From positions 41,682,905 to 41,746,904 of the forward strand of contig CM077010.1 in assembly GCA_039090855.1 (NCBI GenBank): a stretch of DNA of 64,000 nt, written 5' to 3'. Each line of letters begins with the position of its first letter. The stretch's first letter is position 1. This DNA comes from Macrothele yani (taxonomy: Eukaryota > Arthropoda > Arachnida > Araneae > Macrothelidae). The position numbers and the translations under genes were made by a program. This document shows positions 52,960 to 64,000 of the stretch, piece after piece. A model generated the notes under the pieces. It was not told where the DNA came from, made no database searches, and worked only from the letters and a program-made list of their open reading frames with translations.

Positions 52960-53580
52960 AAAAACAAAACTATCGTGCTTATGTTATAGGTTTATCCGTC
53001 CGTCCGTTTCCCGTCTGTGGAAACCATATCTCTGCAACAGTCCGATTTCAAAAAAATTCTTTCTGCAGCGGATACAGCTCCTGATGGGAAATCTCTTGGA
53101 TATAATTTATAATTTTTGGTAATAAACGGTTTGGCCATCAGGGGGTATAAGTTTTAATTTTTGCTTCTGTTGCATTTGCAGCAAAATCTGAGCTTCTAAA
53201 ATCTCGATTGAAAAATTCATTCGTGGACCGATACCACTCACGCGAATAAACCTTTTCAGGATATTTTCTTCTTAAAATACTACATGTTTTCTCTGCCAAG
53301 GGACGTAGATGTATATTTTATTTTTATGGATATCTCTGCTTCTAAGATTCCGATTTGAAAAAATTCCTTCTTTGTTGGGTAGTTTTCAGTGCGAAATGTT
53401 TTTCACATAATATCAAGATTTTCCGCTTGGGAGCGTAAGGGTAAATTGCGTTCCCCCCGATATCTCTCTGCTTCTAAAATTCCGATTAGAAAAATCCTTT
53501 GTGCAGCGGATGCAGCTCCTTATATGTAATCCCTTGCACATAATTTTTAATTTTTGGTAAAGAGTGATTGGTCAAATTGC
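52960..53580 (-). repeat. Satellite S1, reverse block
   Basis: About four monomers in reverse. The core CTTCTAAAATTCCGATT-like lies near 53040, 53195, 53338 and 53472. A CCGTCCGTCCGTTTCCCGTC head is at 52994, like the GACGGACGGACG border of the block at 2561-4250. Confidence 0.75.
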
Positions 53581-53753
53581 AGGAGGAGGAGAAAGTGGAA
53601 GTGTGGAAAAGGAGATGTTTCTAATTATTAGTTTAACAGGTTAACCAGTTTTCGGGCTCGTTCGGGGCCGAGTTATATCTTTGCAATATAAATTTCGGGC
53701 TCGGGCTGATATACCACGGGCTCCAGCTCCGAAAAGTGATGCCGAACTCACCT

Positions 53754-53925
53754 ATGGCGCATATAACGAAGTAAATTTCTCCGTCATTTTTGGTCTACGC
53801 CGGGATTCGAACCCGAGCCCGCTTATTCCGGAACAAGTCGCTCTACCAACTGAGCTACGCAGACGTTCATTCTGATTCCTATCTGCCTTTGTGTCGTGTG
53901 CGTCCTGCTGGCAGGTACGTCACAC
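53754..53925 (-). repeat. tRNA-derived SINE, family B, copy 4
   Basis: In reverse: leader GACGTACCTGCCAGCAGGAC, tRNA-like unit with GTCTGCGTAGCTCAGTTGGT and B box GGTTCGAATCCCGGCG, tail GACGGAGAAATTTACTTCGT. It has the anticodon-region word GACTTGTTCCGGAATAAG in place of GACTTATTCCGGAATGAG. Confidence 0.85.
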
Positions 53926-54883
53926 GTACACCGATCGGATGTTACAATACGTGCCAGACGTCGCTTTCCACGATGGTCCAGAGCATTTCTACGGCCACAC
54001 CGACCTCGCACTCGGGATTTCCCCTTTGAGTGTGTTTAGTCCAGATACACCCTTGAAAATTTTGACTGCGTAGATCCAAATTTCGTGGGAATTTCCGGAG
54101 ACGGAGTGACCCATCTCCCGGGCGCCCACTCTCATACCACGTTGGAAATCGCTGAAATCCTGAAAATCGTCCATCTGAAATGCGAACGCTGTTACTACTT
54201 GAGTTTGCGGAGATATCTGCCTCTATACGCACTTTGGTCGCGGACGATACCACGTACCGCCTGTGTGTGGTTGAACGTAATGGAAATCGTAGCGCCATTC
54301 CTAGTTCTTTTTATTTTTGTCACCTCAATGTATACCGTTATTATGTTATATTTGCCGCTTAAGGGTGTACGTTACCGCATTGCAATAAACTTTTTGACAC
54401 GCGCTCACAAGTTATCAGTGCCACAAAAACTTTTACACATCAGCGACACATTCATTCGCTCATGATCGTTCCTTCTGGAAAGAACGTTTTTTAAGATTTC
54501 TAGGCAGCATTCAGAGAGCTCTCTGATATCTTGCGATTTACGGTCTGCAGACTTTTATTGTACAAGTGAAGTTTGTTAACGGAGTAGAAAGTATAGACTG
54601 CCTCTTGAAGCTTCAACATGAATAGCGGGAGTGATGCTTCCTTCAAGAGGATTTCTGACGACCTTGAGCTTTAAGCGCACTCCAGAAAATCACAGTGTCT
54701 TTCGCACCTGGAACGGTGAGAATTTTGAAAGACCAGTCCATGATTTCATGGGACTATATCTACACTCTCTATCATTCATTGGTGGTAATCAACAGGTACC
54801 ACGAACCATCAGATCACACAACAAATTTTTAATCACAGTACACCACCTCTCGGTTTCTTTGTATACTATACGAGACCAAACTA
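53926..54883. other. Unassigned; first half more GC-rich
   Basis: 53926-54430 has noticeably more G and C than its surroundings and open frames on both strands (about 118-126 codons). Their products show no motif I know; the plus one has a hydrophobic stretch near APFLVLFIFVTSMYTVIMLY. 54430-54883 is AT-rich and empty. It may be part of an unrecognised mobile element. Confidence 0.35.
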
Positions 54884-56414
54884 CACTGGTGTGCAAAAAT
54901 TAAGGTCGAAGAGAAGAAATTAGCATAACAGCGGAACGAGCAGGCAGAACGGACCGAAAGACCACTCAGGAGATAGACTAGGGTCCGGTGCGGTAAGGCA
55001 TGCGCATGTATGCAGCATGACGGGAGGGTATAAAGCACACGGGCGGTGCACGCTCAGCAATTCGGTGAAAGCTATTGCACGGTGTACATCGGTTTGAACG
55101 ACGTCGAGTTGCTGCCACCGTGTGATATGGCCAACAGGCAATCCAGTAGACGACAGCTGGATGACTTTACCCGAGGTCGCGTCATTGGGAAGTTGGAAGA
55201 ATGTCGAAGTGTGGCTAGTGTGGCCGAGGAGTTCGGGATCGCTCACAGCGTCGTTTAACGAGCTTGTAGATAATTTCAAACGACAGGAACAGCTGTCCGA
55301 GAGTTTAGCAGTGGTCGTCCACGAGCAACCACGGCGGCGGACGACCGGTATATTGTCCTATAGGCGAGAAGATACAGACGGCAGACAGCGAGAGAAATCG
55401 CAAGGCATATGCTACAGACAACTGGACGTCCGTTATCGCTTTTTAACGTGGCCAGGAGGCTGCACAAAGGTGGTCTATTTGCACGACGACCAGCACGGTG
55501 TGTGCCATTGACGCCTGCTCATTGGAGACGGCGGTTTCTGTGATGCCAGGAACACTAGAACTGGACACATCAGCAATGGGGTCGAGTTCTCTTTACGGAT
55601 GAGAGCCGATTTAGTCTGACGAGCGATTCTGGATGTATACACATCTGGAGAGAGCAGGGAACACGCAATCACACCTCCAACATCGTCGAAAGAGGACCGA
55701 TTTGGAGGTGGCGGAGTTCTCGTTTGGGGCGGTATCATGCTTGGTAGCCGTACTGACCTCCACATCTTCCAAGGAGGTTCAGTCACTGGTGTCCGCTATT
55801 GTACCGAGGTTCTCCTGCCTCACGTGAGTCTGTTTAGAGGGGCTGTGGGTCCTGAGTTCCTGTTCGTGGACGTCAACGCTACACCTCATCGTACATTGGC
55901 TGTCGCAGAGCTGTTGGAGAGTGAAGATATTGAACGCATGGATTGGCCCGCAAGGTCCCCGGACCTAAATCCAATCGAACACGTGTGAGACTTTCTCGGG
56001 GGACGCTTGGCTGCACGTCACCAGCCGCCAGCAACGATCCCGCAGCTGCTATTGACAAGAGGAATAAGCCGCGATGCCTCAACAGCTCCTTGACAACCTC
56101 ATGCTCAGCATGGACAGACGTTGTAAATCCTGCAACGCAATCAGTGGTGATCATATCCTCTACTAAAGACTGGATTTTTCTTGGCAGCCGCCTATCACAT
56201 GGACGTTTCTGTCTTCTGTCCAGTTGTACTTGAAGCTACCTTTTCAATAAAGTGCTTTTATATGCTTTGGATTCCTTGTTTGGACGGGTTTACTCACTTG
56301 TCCCATATTGTTATATCTTGGGGATCTTATGGTATGATTTGAGTCGATGTGAAGCACTTCTGCACGACGTTACATTCGAAAAACCGTCTCGTTTTTAATT
56401 TTTGCACGCCAGTG
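54884..56414 (+). mobile_element. Tc1-M: full-length Tc1-like element
   Basis: TIRs CACTGGTGTGCAAAAATTAA and, in reverse, CACTGGCGTGCAAAAATTAA, each next to TA. Length 1531 bp. The transposase lies at 55127-56166, and a poly(A) signal word AATAAA is at 56248. Confidence 0.9.
55127..56166 (+). pseudogene. Tc1-like transposase (Tc1-M)
   Basis: Starts MANRQSSRRQLDDFTRGRVI GKLEECRSVASVAEEFGIAH (first HTH). A frameshift follows near 55255, then REFSSGRPRATTAADDRYIV (linker and second HTH region). The first catalytic segment is FTDESRFSLTSD (about 55595). VGPEFLFVDVNATPHRTLAV AELL has the second aspartate (55852 on), and MDWPARSPDLNPIEHV the glutamate (55939-55985), directly followed by a stop. 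The C-terminus CKSCNAISGDHILY is at 56125. The triad is present, with several frame breaks. Confidence 0.85.
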
Positions 56415-56584
56415 TACGTATGATTTAATTCCTTGTGCATAGTTCTCGTTAACATACATTTCCCAGAAAAATCAGCTTTTACGACAACTAGCGTCTTAAC
56501 GTTTGTCAAACTATACGGTTTCACGTTCTGAAATAACACTACGCAGACAAATGTATGCGGGCATCAAAATGGAACGTAAACCAG

Positions 56585-57150
56585 AGCATTTATTATCCGA
56601 AATCATTACAGGGTCGGTTCACATTTGGCCATCAAGACTGCTGCGAACCTTCTAGGCATGCTTTCCAAGAGACGCAGCTAGGTTTGTACCGGAATCTTCC
56701 ATTCCTATTGCAAAGCTTCAGCTAGAGATACCGTAGAGGAAGGTCTTGCAACCTGAGATGAGATTCGGTATTCCAGCACATCCCACAGATGTTGTATTGG
56801 ATTTAGGACCGGATTTTGAGACGGTTAATCCAACATTTCGAAGTTCTGCTCCACAAATTAGGCCTGGACAGACTTTACTCGATGGTAAAGTGCCCGATCT
56901 TGCTGAAACAGGCAGGTATCTGTCCCAAAGCACTACCATAGTACTGTTAGGGCGGAATTGTTCGGAATGTTATCGAACCTAGCAGCCATTAGACTGAAGG
57001 ACATCACAATTAAAGAACGGAGTCCTTCCCTGAATAAACAGCCCCACACCATCACAAGTATTCCTTCAAATTTGTAGGGAGAATGGAGTCCACCTGACAG
57101 AATCTCCTGAGCAAATGCTTCACCCAAATACGACTACCTGAAAAAAGGAG
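56585..57150 (-). pseudogene. Tc1-N: Tc1-like transposase, C-terminal half
   Basis: On the minus strand: GILVMVWGCLFREGLRSLIV (57065-57000); then in another frame LNPIQHLWDVLEYRISSQVA (catalytic glutamate changed to glutamine) near 56800-56735; then LLESMPRRFAAVLMAKCEPT near 56670-56610. N-terminal half missing: beyond 57150 is a family-A SINE. Confidence 0.75.
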
Positions 57151-57207
57151 TGAGTAGTGTGATTTTTCACTCCACACGATCCTCTTTCACTGTCCTGTTT
57201 GTTTGTT

Positions 57208-57405
57208 TGGGAAATTAAACGACCATCGTGAGCAACTCGATGGGCTACGTATGAGCAGTCGCCCGTCCCTGATTTAGGGCTAATGGTCCGAGGGAAGGAC
57301 AGGGAGTCAGTGCCATACGACAAACACAACATCCATGCATCACCGGGATTCGAACAAGGACCCATTTCGGACGAACGGTCAGACGTTAGCGCTCAGACCC
57401 AAAGA
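57208..57405 (-). repeat. tRNA-derived SINE, family A, copy 4
   Basis: In reverse, the body ends CATCGAGTTGCTCACGATGG TCGTTTAATTTCCC and holds GACTCCCTGTCCTTCCCTCG. The B box is altered (TTGTTCGAATCCCGG). The head is partly lost near 57395. Short (TTTG)n repeats border its tail end. Confidence 0.8.
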
Positions 57406-57855
57406 TATCGGGAAGCGAAAACTGGCAAACGTATTGTTGCTAGTGGTTGTGAAACAACGGAGACCAATTGAGCGTGCACCGCTATGTATGAATGAGGGGA
57501 GGGGGAGTTAGCAGTGAAGAGATGCTTTTTCGAAAGCAGGAATATTTGATTCAATTCATATTAATGTACTAAAGTACGGAAAAATTACCTAGAAAGAATT
57601 TTCGCGTACGACCATAGAACTTTTTAGATCAAACTGTAATTAGCAATTGCTCATATCCGAGAAAAAGCAAAGAAGACTTGTAAGCAGTAAAATACGAAGC
57701 TATATCGCAGCAGGTAATATACACAAAGCAGAGAAATAAAACAAAAGAAGCCACTAAACAGGAACATTTCCTATCAAAATCTTAAAGATATGTCAAAACC
57801 GTGAAGATTTAGAACTGAATTACTCGCGCAAACACATCAACACACTAGTTACTCC
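57406..57855. other. No gene seen
   Basis: AT-rich from 57530; nothing recognised. Confidence 0.5.
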
Positions 57856-57931
57856 CTACAATGGCGGCTTTCTATGTATGCCGGAAGTAGCATGAGCGAT
57901 TTCCGGCATACATAGAAAGCCGCCATTGTAG
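57856..57931. repeat. Perfect palindrome, 31-bp arms, 14-base loop
   Basis: CTACAATGGCGGCTTTCTAT GTATGCCGGAA (57856-57886) is the exact complement of 57901-57931. Within arms no mismatch was seen. The transcript of either strand would fold tightly. Confidence 0.95.
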
Positions 57932-58045
57932 AGCGGCAGAGCGACAGATGCTCTTTGCCAGTCAATTCCCTTCCATGTCTTTGTTCAGACCACAGTGCCA
58001 ATGGGGCGGCATCCACTCTTCTGTTGCTCACGAATGGCGTGACAG

Positions 58046-58097
58046 ACACCACTACAGTCGTCGTCTAGCATTGCTTGGACGACGACTGTAGTGGTGT
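58046..58097. repeat. Perfect palindrome, 20-bp arms, 12-base loop
   Basis: ACACCACTACAGTCGTCGTC (58046-58065) and its exact complement (58078-58097). It lies 114 bp after the palindrome at 57856-57931 and shares no sequence with it. Confidence 0.95.
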
Positions 58098-58189
58098 AGG
58101 GCTCGTCCACAGATAACCTAACATGGTAGCCGCGGGTATGTAGTTACCAACGGACTGTCATTTTGCAAATAGCTGTTCAAGTGGCTTGT

Positions 58190-58470
58190 GCGACGTCACT
58201 GTCCATATATGTGGTTGAGAACGTACGTGCCTTCTTCACAATCTGCAGAAAGCTTCGTTTGTCATGATAACTCAGTTTGTGCGGCCTTCCATAAGGGGGT
58301 TTCTTCATAATGGCACTACCTGCCTCCCATCGATAAAGAGTATCAGCGGCCATGGATTTTAAAAACCCAGAAAAGCAGCAGTGCGACGTACTGACTGTGT
58401 AGCACTGCTCTGGCATCCAACCACCATACTGTTTTCAATGTCTGTCACTTTAGCGCCTCGTGGCTTTGTC
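58190..58470 (-). mobile_element. Tc1-like fragment (DNA-binding region), weak
   Basis: On the minus strand IMKKPPYGRPHKLSYHDKRS FLQIVKKA recalls the linker and second HTH (GRPxKLTxxDxRxLxRIVKK) of Tc1-like transposases. No catalytic segment was recognised further along. The palindrome at 58046 stands where it might continue. Confidence 0.5.
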
Positions 58471-59456
58471 GCTTCCAATGCGTCCTGGAAGGTGTGCCAA
58501 AGCTCGTCTTTATATTCAGCTAAAATATAGGCCGCTCGTGATTGTCTGGTTCTTCAAATCGAAATCCCGTGTCCGCCCTTTTCTTTTTATGTTATACGAA
58601 AATGCAGTCATAATCCTTTTTTGATGACGACTCTCATACGTAAATTTTCCCTATTTCTAGACAGCCGTTAGCTCCTTTTTTGCTGAGGGAGGGATTTTGA
58701 GTCACGTGCGATATATTGGTTGTATTTTCTTTTTAGTATTGGTTGCCTTCCTTGCTTGAAGCTAACAAACCTCATTCAAAACCAACAATTCCTCGGGAGA
58801 GCTCTAAAGATTGCTACAATCCTCATTTTCCCTTACAATGCAAGAAACTGCTTGCTCACAAGGAATATGTGACGTTAAGTCCGAATACCACATGCACATG
58901 GAAATCTACGCGAGGCCTATATGTAAATAAACTAAGCCACTAAATCAGGTATCAAAGTGAAGCTCGATGTAATATTTCGCATAAGGTCGCTCCCCTGTGA
59001 AGATTGAGATATCCAAACTGTAGAATCCACTGGTTTTGCAGTGATATATGAGGAGAATGCCACTGTTGGTCGAATGCCATTAATCGCCTGAAACCAACAG
59101 AGCGACAGATGGATGTAGACAAAGGCATCGGAGTTTGACTAATGTCATCCAAGTGCTTACATCGTTGAGTTCAAGAGACTGGGCACTGCTGGACTTGTTG
59201 CTTACTGTCGAAATACCTCGCGTGAAATCGATCGATATGTCTGATTATCACGATTGTACGGAATCGGGTCACACTCGCCGCCTTAAATCCGTTCTGGTTT
59301 AAGCGTGCAGCCACCAATGCCCTGATTTCTGCTTCAATCACAAGCAGACGCTTTCATAAAGGTAGCATTTAAATTGGTACACGAGCAATATGAACACTAA
59401 TCATTTTACTTCGGTTTTACCAGCTTTATGTCAACACAGCTCTAAATTAAATAACT
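58471..59456. other. No gene recognised
   Basis: Mixed composition, short frames only. No TIR, tRNA-like unit or protein motif that I recognise. Confidence 0.4.
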
Positions 59457-59652
59457 CGCCCTTGTGGCAGAGAAGTCTGAGGCTCTGGCTTCAGACCATT
59501 TGTCGGAGGTGAGCCAGAGTTCGAGTCCCGGATGGGACGTTCGAAGTATGTTTGCCTGATGGCGCTGCTCTGTCCTTTATAGCCCTAAATTACGGACGGA
59601 CGACTGCTGATAACCTTTCGTGTTGCTCAAGGTGGCCATAAAACCCCCAAAA
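59457..59652 (+). repeat. tRNA-derived SINE, family A, copy 5
   Basis: Head CGCCCTTGTGGCAGAGAAGT, B box AGTTCGAGTCCCGG, body GCGCTGCTCTGTCC and GGACGACTGCTGATAACC, end CAAGGTGGCCATAAAACCCC. More diverged than copy 2. Confidence 0.8.
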
Positions 59653-60169
59653 GAAAGAAACAGGATAAATTAAAAGGCTTATTTTTTTATGAAAGGGTGA
59701 TACTGGACATTAAATGATAAGTAGAAGACAGCCAAACATGTCTTTCGTCTGTACCAGAAAATATCAACATGGTTTTCCCAGAAACTCATGTGTCAGTAGT
59801 ATTTTTAAGTGCTCATTCCTTTTGTAGCGAATATGAAAATGATCAATTCTTTGGGAAACCTTTTTTTTTAATGTGAAAATTTAGAAAAATACGATGTTGC
59901 GTTCTTTACTATTTGAAACGTGTATAGATTGGCTATATCTGGCTACGGAAAGTTTGCTCTTCTTAATCACAAACCTTAAGTAAAACAAAATCACTCAAAT
60001 GAAGTTCAAGAAAGATTCACTTACAGTTGGCCTTTTATTGAGCCGCACTTCACTAACTCATAGCTCCAATAGCAGCAACAGACTCTTAGTCGAATTAAGT
60101 TCAATTAGTGAACGCAATCGTAGTTTGACAAGAATAATACAAAGTATATATTATATAGATACTGTATAT
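59653..60169. other. No gene seen
   Basis: AT-rich spacer ending in a TA-rich run before the RTE fragment. Confidence 0.5.
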
Positions 60170-60657
60170 ATATGATCATCATCATTGTCAACCATTATCA
60201 ATACACTGTTGGACGAAGGTCTCTCCAAGCCTCTTCCACAACGGTTTGTCTTGTGCCAGTCTCCTCCATGTTACTCCCACATGCTTTCGAATTTCATCCA
60301 CCCATCTCTCATGGGGTCTTCTTCTGGGTCTTTTCCTGTCCCTTGGAATCCAGTCTAAAATTTCGGCTGTCCATGGATGGTTTGTCCTTCTGTCAGTATG
60401 TCCAGCCCATTGCCATTTCAGGGATTTAACTCTGATCATGATGTCTTCCACTCTTGTCATTTTTCGGATCCACGAGTTCCTCTTCTTATCACGCCTGGTT
60501 ACACCAAGCATGCACCTCTCCATGCTGCTTTGAGTTGTCTGCAGCCTTTGTATGTCTCTTTTAGTTAAGGTCCACGTCTCTGTACCATACGTAAGCACTG
60601 GAAGAATGCATTGATCAAATACTTTTCTTTTAAGACATAATGGCATATTGCTCTTGA
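60170..60657 (-). mobile_element. RTE-clade LINE fragment, 3' end
   Basis: Minus strand with one open frame of 152 codons (60646-60188): MPLCLKRKVFDQCILPVLTY GTETWTLTKRDIQRLQ, IRVKSLKWQWAGHTDRRTNH and RRRPHERWVDEIRKHVGVTW, ending QQCIDNG. Almost the same as 13806-14272. The 3' end is a short (ATC)n run at 60172. It is 5'-truncated next to the L1/Tx1-like LINE. No stop in this part, so it is young. Confidence 0.85.
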
Positions 60658-63600
60658 AAAATATCGATCACAGTCCGCGGCTCTCCAGGGCCTCCTTCAA
60701 AGCCAGGCTTCTCAAGCTCTTGTTCGCCTTTATGTACAGGACGTTTCTTCAGACATCCAGGATGCGAGTGCCTTTCTTAAGTTTGAGAGAGAGACATCCT
60801 TTCTTCTCCTTCGCTCACCCATTTAACCCTTCCAGATGGCTCTGTCTCCGATGATCCCTCTCGGCTTTCCCCTTTTCTCGCTTCTCATTTTACTGAACAT
60901 CTCTCTTCTTCCCCTTCGCCTCCTGATCCTTCCTCCACTCTCTTCACTGGCCTTCCTCAAGTTCCGTGTCATCTTCATTCTTCCCTCCTTGCCCCAATTA
61001 CTCTCTCGAAACTCTCTCCAGCTCTTTCCTCTTTAAACTCTCAGTCGTCCTCCGGTTTAGATGGTATCTCAGTTGCGTTCTATCGTACTTTTCTAGCTCT
61101 GCGCTGTCCCTTTCTGCTAGCTTACTTTAACAATCTTCTATTTCGCCCTGATTTCCCCTCATCTTTTTCCATTGCCGTCATTCGCCTTTTCAATACCGAA
61201 AACTGGCGTTTTATTAGTATCTTGAACAGCGGTTATAAGCTTTTTGCTAAGATTCTTTCTCGCCGTTTGAATGGCATACTGCCGAACATTATTCATTCGT
61301 ACCAAACGTATACAATTCCAGGCCGATCTGTTCAATCAACACTACATCTTGTTCGAAACCATCTTTTTCTTGCTGATCGACAGGTTGAGCGCCTGGCCTT
61401 GTTCTCGTTGGAACAGCGCCAGGCGTTCGACCGTGTCTCTCATGCCTACCTTCTTCTGGCGCTTTTTTCATTTGGTATTCCTCATAATTTTTGCAGACTT
61501 CTTTTAAATTTTCATCGTAATTCTTTTCTCCACGTTCGTACTCACTCATTTTTAACGAGCTCCATTCATTTTGCTACTGGCATGCGCCAAGGGTGCCCGC
61601 TTTCCGGCCAGTTGTTTGCTTTGGCGTTTGAGCCGTTGCTGTGTCAAATCCGTTCTGTTCTTGCCCCCTCGCCTCGTTCCTTACAGCCCGAATCTCGTCA
61701 TTTCCCTCTGTCCTGGTTGCGTATGCAGATGATCTGACAGTACTCATCCGAGCTCAGTCTGGTTTCTCGACATTGGAATCTGTTTATTCACACTATGCAC
61801 AACTTTCCGGCGCTGTACTGAACCACCGAGACAAGAGCACTGGGGTCTGGTGTGGTGCGAGGCGAGCACACCCTCATCGCCCTTGAAGAGCCTCTTGGTC
61901 TGAGACGACGCAGCAGGTTCTTGGTGTAGTTCTTTGTGACCCCTCTTTCATGTCCTCTGATTCATGGACGCCTCTTATCCACAAATTCTCTACTGCTATA
62001 TCTCGCTGGAGTCATGCTAAGGCTTTATTATCGTATTGGAGTAAAGCCCGGGTTGTTTCTACGTTTCTTCTCCCTTTATTGACATATACCTGGTCTACAC
62101 AAGCGGCTCCTTTTGTTTTTCGTAATATTCAGTCAGCCATCACCCGCTTCATGTGGCATCGGCAAACTTGGGTGTCTACACGAACGCTCACGCTTCCGGT
62201 GTCTCATGGAGAGGTTGCACTTCCTGATGTCCATCTCCGGTATCGTACTGCTCACCTTGTTTCCATTTTTTCGCTTTATTGCTCCATTCCATCTGCTGCT
62301 ATTAGTTACGTTGATGTCTTTCTCAGTCCTCGTAACCCAGTTCTTACTTTTGCGACGATTCTCCTTATGGATCGTTTGCCTCTGTTGCCCAAACGTCTTC
62401 CGGAGGTGTACAGTGAATTCCTTGAATTCTGGCAAGCGTTATCCCCAGTTCGTTTTCCTCCTTCTGGCCTCCTTGATTTGTTAAATGAACTAATCTTTTA
62501 CTCCTCCGTTTTGACTCATGTCAGTCGGATTCTTCATATTTTTGTTTTCCCTCTTGGATTCGGGAGGGCGTTTTTGTTGTCAAGCAACTTGTCATCCCGA
62601 CTCATCGTTGGCGTTCTCTCTCACAAATTTCCGTTGCTCCTGTTGCTGATCCTATTAATCATTAACGGTTTCTCCTTCTTCAACGCGCTCTTCGTCGGTC
62701 ATTCCCTGATATAGCTTCTGTTGGTGGACTTGTTACTTGCGCGTCCGCCCCTCTTTCTTTACCTTTTCCGTTTTATCTCTCTCTGACTCTCCCTATTTCT
62801 TTCATTCCGTCACTTCTCGCTGTCTTTATCCCTATTTCTTTCATTCCGTCACTTCCATTTTTTCTCCTCCGTTACCCATTTCCACTCTTCCACCATCTTC
62901 ATTTTCTGCCACTTCGTTTGCTCTGCACCTTACTCTTAGTTTACCGCTGGAGAAAGATGAGCAGCGGCAATTTCTCCACGGTTGACTCCCCACTCCAGCC
63001 ATTCTCCATCGTTCGTCAGGGGATTCTTTCTAGTCCGCTTTGCCCTTTTTGTGGCCAATTCGGTGATCTTCTGCATTTTTATAATACCTGTGTTATCCTA
63101 CAGCACTTGTTTACTCTCATCCATCAGATCGTTCGACTTTCCTGCTCCACTCTGCAAACCTTACATGATTTCAAATATCTTCTTCCTCAAGGAAGTATTA
63201 CGCTTCACCGACCTTCCATTTGTTCCTATCTTTTCGTTCTTGCTAAATCTGTTATCTACGCTTACCACCTTTCGATTTGTTTTCTTGGCTCTCCTCCATC
63301 TGTTTCAGAGGCTCAATCACGTTTGGTCACGGGTTTTCGTGCCTCCCTTTTATCTCACCTAACAACTGAGTAACTTTTAGCATCGAATCACGGTTCTTCG
63401 GCGACGTTTTCCATCTTGTGGTCGCCTGGATCTTCCCGGTTTCGCGTTGTTACCTCCACGGTCTCGTTACTTGTGTGATCTCCTTATTATGTTGTCCCGC
63501 GTATTGCACTGTTGTTTCCTGAATTTGTTACTATGCCTTGTGTTTTAAATTTGCTATAATTGTGTGTTTTTGCTATGTTAGTGCTTTCCTCTATGCGGAT

Positions 63601-63880
63601 TACTATAGTGGTACATTTGTTACTTTTGTTATTTTTATGCAGTTGATGTGTTATTCAGTACCGTTTTGCTCTCGGACCACATTTCAGCTCCGTTCGGTTG
63701 ATATTATGCTACCATAGTACATTTCATCTACTTGTGTACTTATGCTACTTCATATCGTTTGACATGCCGTTATGCTATTCATTGTTTGTATGCATATTCA
63801 TTTCCTTTCTGTGTGACTTGGTATTATGCCGGCTTTGCCTACCAATATCGACCACCTGATTTTGTGGTCAGACCCTTTCT
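60658..63880 (+). mobile_element. L1/Tx1-like LINE, 5'-truncated, frame-shifted
   Basis: Plus-strand pieces: LLQSQASQALVRLYVQDVSS (linker between endonuclease and RT), SSSGLDGISVAFYRTFLA, NWRFISILNSGYKLFAKILS RRLNGILPNIIHSYQTY and IPGRSVQSTLHLVRNH, FSLEQRQAFDRVSHAYLL, MRQGCPLSGQLFALAFEPLL and VAYADDLTVLIRAQSG (the YADD catalytic box, 61704-61750). Then come a long C-terminal part (61950-62714) and a late LCPFCGQFGDLLHFYNTCVI zinc-knuckle. At least five frame breaks. The bias towards C and T on this strand is strong. The 3' UTR extends to about 63880. Confidence 0.8.
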
Positions 63881-63885
63881 TTATA

Positions 63886-64000
63886 CACTGGCGGAAACTG
63901 AAAAAAGAACACCAAGAAGGAATTGGCGTACGATCATGAAATTTACATATGTTAATGGGGTCGAGTTTACGTAGGTGTGATGTTAATTTCGGGACCAACC
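63886..64000 (+). mobile_element. Left end of a further Tc1-like element, cut by the window
   Basis: CACTGGCGGAAACTGAAAAA AGAACACCAAGAAGGAATTGG after TA resembles the TIR style of Tc1-F and Tc1-M. No coding sequence lies inside the window. Confidence 0.55.

Noticed and set aside
54085..54465. 126-codon frame with hydrophobic stretch as a membrane protein
   Set aside because: Equally long frame on the other strand, no family match, and no start or splice context; listed only as an unassigned region.

Overview
The window looks like a repeat-dense stretch of an animal nuclear genome, most likely an arthropod. The basis is the mix of elements: many Tc1-like DD34E transposons, mariner-like elements of the DUF4817 type, pogo-like elements, RTE, R1/I-like and L1/Tx1-like LINE fragments, Helitron pieces and tRNA-derived SINEs. 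The species cannot be told from the sequence. No rRNA, CRISPR array, bacterial operon or intact host gene was found. One short open segment (50123-50391) is the only candidate host exon. Nearly every long reading frame is a broken transposase, a LINE remnant, an antisense shadow or translated satellite.

Layout. 1-9.7 kb: repeat R, a decayed Tc1, a SINE, a satellite with a three-monomer higher-order repeat (2.56-4.25 kb), and a Tc1 copy split by a block made of repeats R and H, in which a foldback-type element with minisatellite arms sits (7355-8714). 9.7-12.3 kb: a TIR element beginning CCCAGCAAAAAC. 12.3-16.9 kb: one Tc1 element (X) holding Tc1-B (itself carrying an RTE insertion with a 13-bp target duplication), a SINE and Tc1-C. 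17-24.9 kb: pogo and RTE fragments, four more Tc1 copies and a MITE. 25.0-26.6 kb: a Helitron carrying a SINE. 26.7-31.3 kb: a Tc1 and a third R copy holding a pogo-like element.

31.3-35.5 kb: a second satellite (S2, about 146-bp monomers) in blocks bounded by inverted boxes, carrying a TTAA-flanked MITE. 36.7-38.2 kb: Helitron scraps and two SINE-B copies. 40.0-42.05 kb: Tc1-E with Tc1-D nested in it. 42.2-44.1 kb: second H copy with Tc1-F inserted. 44.6-47.0 kb: an internally deleted mariner-like element with an R1/I-like LINE inserted. 47-50 kb: tandem repeats, a deleted mariner and a tRNA-like segment. 50.8-53.6 kb: S2 with a mariner-like insertion, then S1 in reverse. 53.7-59.7 kb: SINEs, Tc1-M and Tc1-N, and two perfect palindromes. 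60.2-63.9 kb: RTE and L1/Tx1-like LINEs. A Tc1 end starts at 63886.

The genes do not form a pathway. What the window records is an order of insertions, readable from target duplications and from empty sites inside repeats that occur elsewhere in the window. The most unusual objects are the foldback-type element with its empty site at the second H copy, the higher-order satellite, the S2 blocks with inverted borders, and a set of near-perfect short palindromes. All family calls rest on motifs recognised by eye; no database search was possible.
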